From: Nissolia schottii
Lineage: Eukaryota; Streptophyta; Magnoliopsida; Fabales; Fabaceae
DNA length: 64,000 nucleotides
Reading direction: 5' to 3'
Assembly (NCBI GenBank): GCA_003254905.1
Contig: QANU01067165.1
Location: forward strand, 645,379 to 709,378
A program made the position numbers and the translations under genes. Below the pieces are notes generated by a model. The model did no database searches, had not been told where the DNA came from, and saw only the letters and a program-made list of their open reading frames with translations. Positions 61,291 through 64,000 of the stretch are shown one piece after another. Numbering within the stretch: the first letter of the stretch is position 1; each line of letters begins with the position of its first letter.

Positions 61291-63262
61291 ATGGCTCATG
61301 TTATTAACCCTGGTCCAGACGATGGATCTGTTCTAGAACTGCAGACTTGTCATGTGTCGCAACATATCTGGAACGGGGCCCATGATAGGGTCTTACGTGT
61401 TCGGAGAGTGCATGTGGCGAGGCATGAAGAAAAAACACAGGGATCCCCCAGTACATCATTCCTTACCTAGAATAGGCGGGTTTTTTAGGTGTTGTCCACA
61501 TGGGTTTTGCCTTATTGATCACCACTTGATCACTGCGCTGGTGGAGAGATGGCGCCTTGAGATCCACACATTTCATATGACTGCTAGGGAGTGCAACATG
61601 ATGTTGGAGAACGTTGGCATCATTTCTAGTCTTTTGGCATCATTTCTAGTCTGCCCATTGAGGGACATGTCATTGCTGGTCGTTCCCATGATTCACAAAT
61701 GGTAGATCACTACGACGAGCTGCTTGGTGCTCACCCCCCACTACAGACTGGGTACTTCGGATCACGCAGTCGCCTGTCATGGTTATCAGAGCTACTTTCC
61801 TGTGAGCCTGTCGACGATGCAGACCCTGTAGAGGTCCAGCAGTATGCACGAGCATACTTGCTTTACTTCATTGGAGGCACATTGTTTCCTGACCATTCAG
61901 GGTCATGGGTCCATGCTATGTACCTCTCGCTGCTAGAGGACTTGAAGCAAACTAGGTCATATAGCTGGGGATTAGCTGCCTTGGCATTTATGTACCGGGA
62001 GTTGTGTAAGGCGACTGATTATGATGCCCACGACATTGGAGGCCCCTACACAATCCTCCAGTATTGGGCGTGACATAGATTTCCTCGGTTTGCTCCTACC
62101 CTGGCTGACCATGACGATGAGGCAATCTGGATGTACTACATGGTTGATCGTGCGCCCTTTCGTATGTTGGGATTCAAGTAAGTGTTATTTATTTGTTTGT
62201 TTATTCTTTAAGCTTTGGGGTTTCAATATTCATTATATGATTAATTAATGTATGCTTGTATTTAAATTTGAATTATGTGGCACGCTCATAAAATTCTCAC
62301 CGATTCGCCACTGCATGTTTTTCATTATTATCGTTGTTTCTTCGATAACTTCAAGAAAAATGAGGTAATTATATATTTGTTCATATATATTATTCAAAAT
62401 TCGATTATAACCTTCGTACTAACTTTCTTTACTTTATTTACTTTATTTTCATATTTTCTGGGAGCCCTATACGACAGAAACATTAGCTCTGCTACCTGAC
62501 TTTTGCATGGCTGGGCAAACCATTTGGTGGGCCGTAGTCCCTTTGATTTGCATCTTCATTGTTGAGTGGCACCATCCAGACAGAGTGATGTGTCAGTTTG
62601 GTATGGATCAGCCCATACCAACGAGGCCACACCAGCCCGATCATCTACACAACATCACCTTGGCTGGAAGGACCGACCAATAATAGCCAGATGTGCATAG
62701 GCAATACATTGGCTACTGGGATGATCAGGACGCATGGGTTGTCATTCAGAGACCATTGTGTGAGCCTCTTACCGCACGCTCACAGTACATGCAATGGTAC
62801 AAAAAAATTACGAGACGTTGGATCAGTCGAGCTTCGGCGCCTATAGGAGCTGTGGTAAGTTTTACGTCAATGATTTGTTCTAAACATTTATTTTGCACTA
62901 ATGATGATAATTAATTTTATTTCAAATTGTCAGGGTGACATTGCAGAGCAGTTGGTGTGTTGGTCTGTGGATCCTCACTCTGCGGCATTTACCATGGACA
63001 AGCTTCGAGCATCAGCTGAGGCTATCCTATCAGCCATCTAGGAGCATGATCGGATTGGAATGGAACAGTTTCAGTTATCTCCTACTTTTGTGACTATCGT
63101 TCCACCACCAACTGATGTCGATGACGAGGGTGGTCAGAGGACATGTCGTAGAAGAACTGGATTAGCAGCTGGATGAAGACTTGTTCGTAATGTTGAAGTG
63201 TCTGAGTCTTCAACACAACAAAGTACTCCAAATGAGGCCAATGCGGCACCTACTGTCGATGC
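61291..63262 (+). pseudogene. Plant mobile domain (PMD, MAIN-LIKE) protein pseudogene
   Basis: Pieces in order: 61291-61470 (MAHVINPGPDDGSVLELQTC, HDRVLRVRRVH); 61466-61690 in another frame (LPRIGGFF, HHLITALVERWRLEIHTFHM); 61699-62180 (LLSCEPVDDADPVEVQQYAR, FIGGTLFPDHSGSWVHAMYL, APFRMLGFK then a GTAAGT donor); about 62455-62853 (WEPYTTETLALLPDFCMAG, PLICIFIVEWHHPDRVMCQF, RQYIGYWDDQDAWV); 62935-63262 (GDIAEQLVCWSVDPHSAAF). These are the signature blocks of the PMD, found in MAIN/MAIL1 gene-silencing proteins and in many MULE and Gypsy elements. Frameshifts, a TGA at 62071-62073 region, tandem TAATAG near 62682 and later stops disable it. It follows the MULE fragment by 290 bp in the same direction, fitting a PMD-carrying MULE. 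Confidence 0.85.
61614..61651. repeat. 20-bp-period tandem duplication in the PMD pseudogene
   Basis: TTGGCATCATTTCTAGTC occurs at 61614-61631 and 61634-61651. It lies where PMD homology shifts frame (a 20-bp insertion), so it is a likely cause of that frame break. Confidence 0.9.
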
Positions 63263-63289
63263 TGTTGTTGAAATCTTTTTACACTCTCT

Positions 63290-64000
63290 TCGTTTAATAA
63301 TATATCATTCTTTACAGCTTTCAGATCCTCAAGGGATCCAATTGCAGTATAGTCGGGTATAGTCGTATCCACAAGGAGTTGCAAAAATACCGTTCTTGAG
63401 TTTAGTTAATTAAACAATAATGTGAAAGATTGGTAAATTGGTTGATAGTTAAATAAATAAGTAAAGAACATAAAAGATAAATGGACAATAAATCAGAGGT
63501 AGATCTAGAAGCTTATTGGGAATTGAATCCTATTATAGTTTCATGCATCCCTTTTCTTAGTACAATAGAATTATCATTTCATTGATTGTCCGCCATCAGT
63601 TCTTAACTTGTTCATCGCTCTCGCGCATGAAAAGATCATCAGGTTTCCTTTATTAAGCTGTCACTTTTGCACACAAACTTAACAAAGTACACCAGCGTTA
63701 TTTCAGATGTTAAAACGGATAGTCTTTCATTCCAATTACGGCAACAAAGAATTAGATGAATTGATTTAGTCCCAACCTATGATGCCACTCTCACGCGCAA
63801 TCAATTAGTTTAGAATCATGCTTTAGGTAGCAAAGCTAAAACAAGCATTAAGTGTATAATCAATCAAGCAGATCATAGAAACTGATAAATTCATGTGCAA
63901 AAGTTACATGGATACAATCATACTACAATATTAATCTAAATCCCAACAACAAGAGGATTAGAAATCCATCTTACAAGAGAATCTTAGAGGCAAGGTTATG
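63290..64000. mobile_element. Possible non-coding LTR-retrotransposon DNA
   Basis: Contains GTATAGTCGTATCCACAAGG near 63358 and a long AT-rich stretch with no coding capacity. The texture is that of leader or LTR sequence of large plant retroelements, similar in style to 4310-5120. It runs off the right edge. Weak assignment. Confidence 0.3.

Overview
This is nuclear DNA of a flowering plant, clearly a eudicot: the genes are intron-rich, the intergenic DNA is AT-rich, and there are two Ty1-copia retrotransposons, a tRNA-derived SINE, hairpin MITEs, a LINE remnant and Mutator/plant-mobile-domain debris. An ITS1 fragment and one MITE look legume-like to me from memory, so a (possibly woody) legume is a tentative guess only. 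The sequence is a draft scaffold: it has one 272-base N gap inside an intron and two lone N characters at suspicious junctions (57866 and 60213).

Layout. 1-6.4 kb: repeats, plus the first coding exon of a TFIIF beta-subunit gene (minus strand), whose 5' leader carries 104 perfect CT/GA units. 6.4-12.8 kb: a decayed minus-strand copia element with both LTRs and a perfect 5-bp target-site duplication (TSD). 12.9-14.7 kb: a probable solo LTR. 15.4-18.0 kb: an intact RD19/cathepsin F-like cysteine protease gene (4 exons, 368 aa, plus strand). 18.7-24.9 kb: an intact V-ATPase subunit a gene (18 exons, 818 aa, minus strand), convergent with the protease gene. 25.7 kb: a SINE. 27.7 kb: a hairpin MITE. 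30.6-32.5 kb: a SHI/STYLISH zinc-finger transcription factor gene (2 exons, 338 aa, minus strand). 33-42 kb: AT-rich intergenic DNA with a MITE, microsatellites and a terminal-inverted-repeat element. 42.5-48.2 kb: a second copia element (minus strand) with TSD and unusual TA...CA LTR ends. 50.7-53.7 kb: a two-exon S-type anion channel gene of the short SLAH1/SLAH4 class (394 aa, plus strand). 55.1-55.7 kb: a LINE RNase H pseudogene. 56.6-63.3 kb: a mosaic with 32-bp tandem repeats, scrambled rDNA and group-II-intron-like pieces, an RPA1-like plus B3-like gene remnant, a Mutator-transposase C-terminus and a plant mobile domain pseudogene.

The four complete genes are unrelated housekeeping, stress, developmental and transport genes; nothing suggests an operon-like cluster. 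The protease and the V-ATPase subunit both act in the vacuolar/endomembrane system, but I see no regulatory link between them. No new molecular system is demonstrated. The observations most worth checking are two neighbouring GC-AG first introns with the same GCATGT donor, the GA tract 14 nt before the TFIIF-beta start codon, the scrambled rDNA mosaic, the TA...CA copia element, and the RPA-B3 and MULE-PMD remnants.

All multi-exon models were built by hand from reading frame, splice dinucleotides and family memory; no database search was run.
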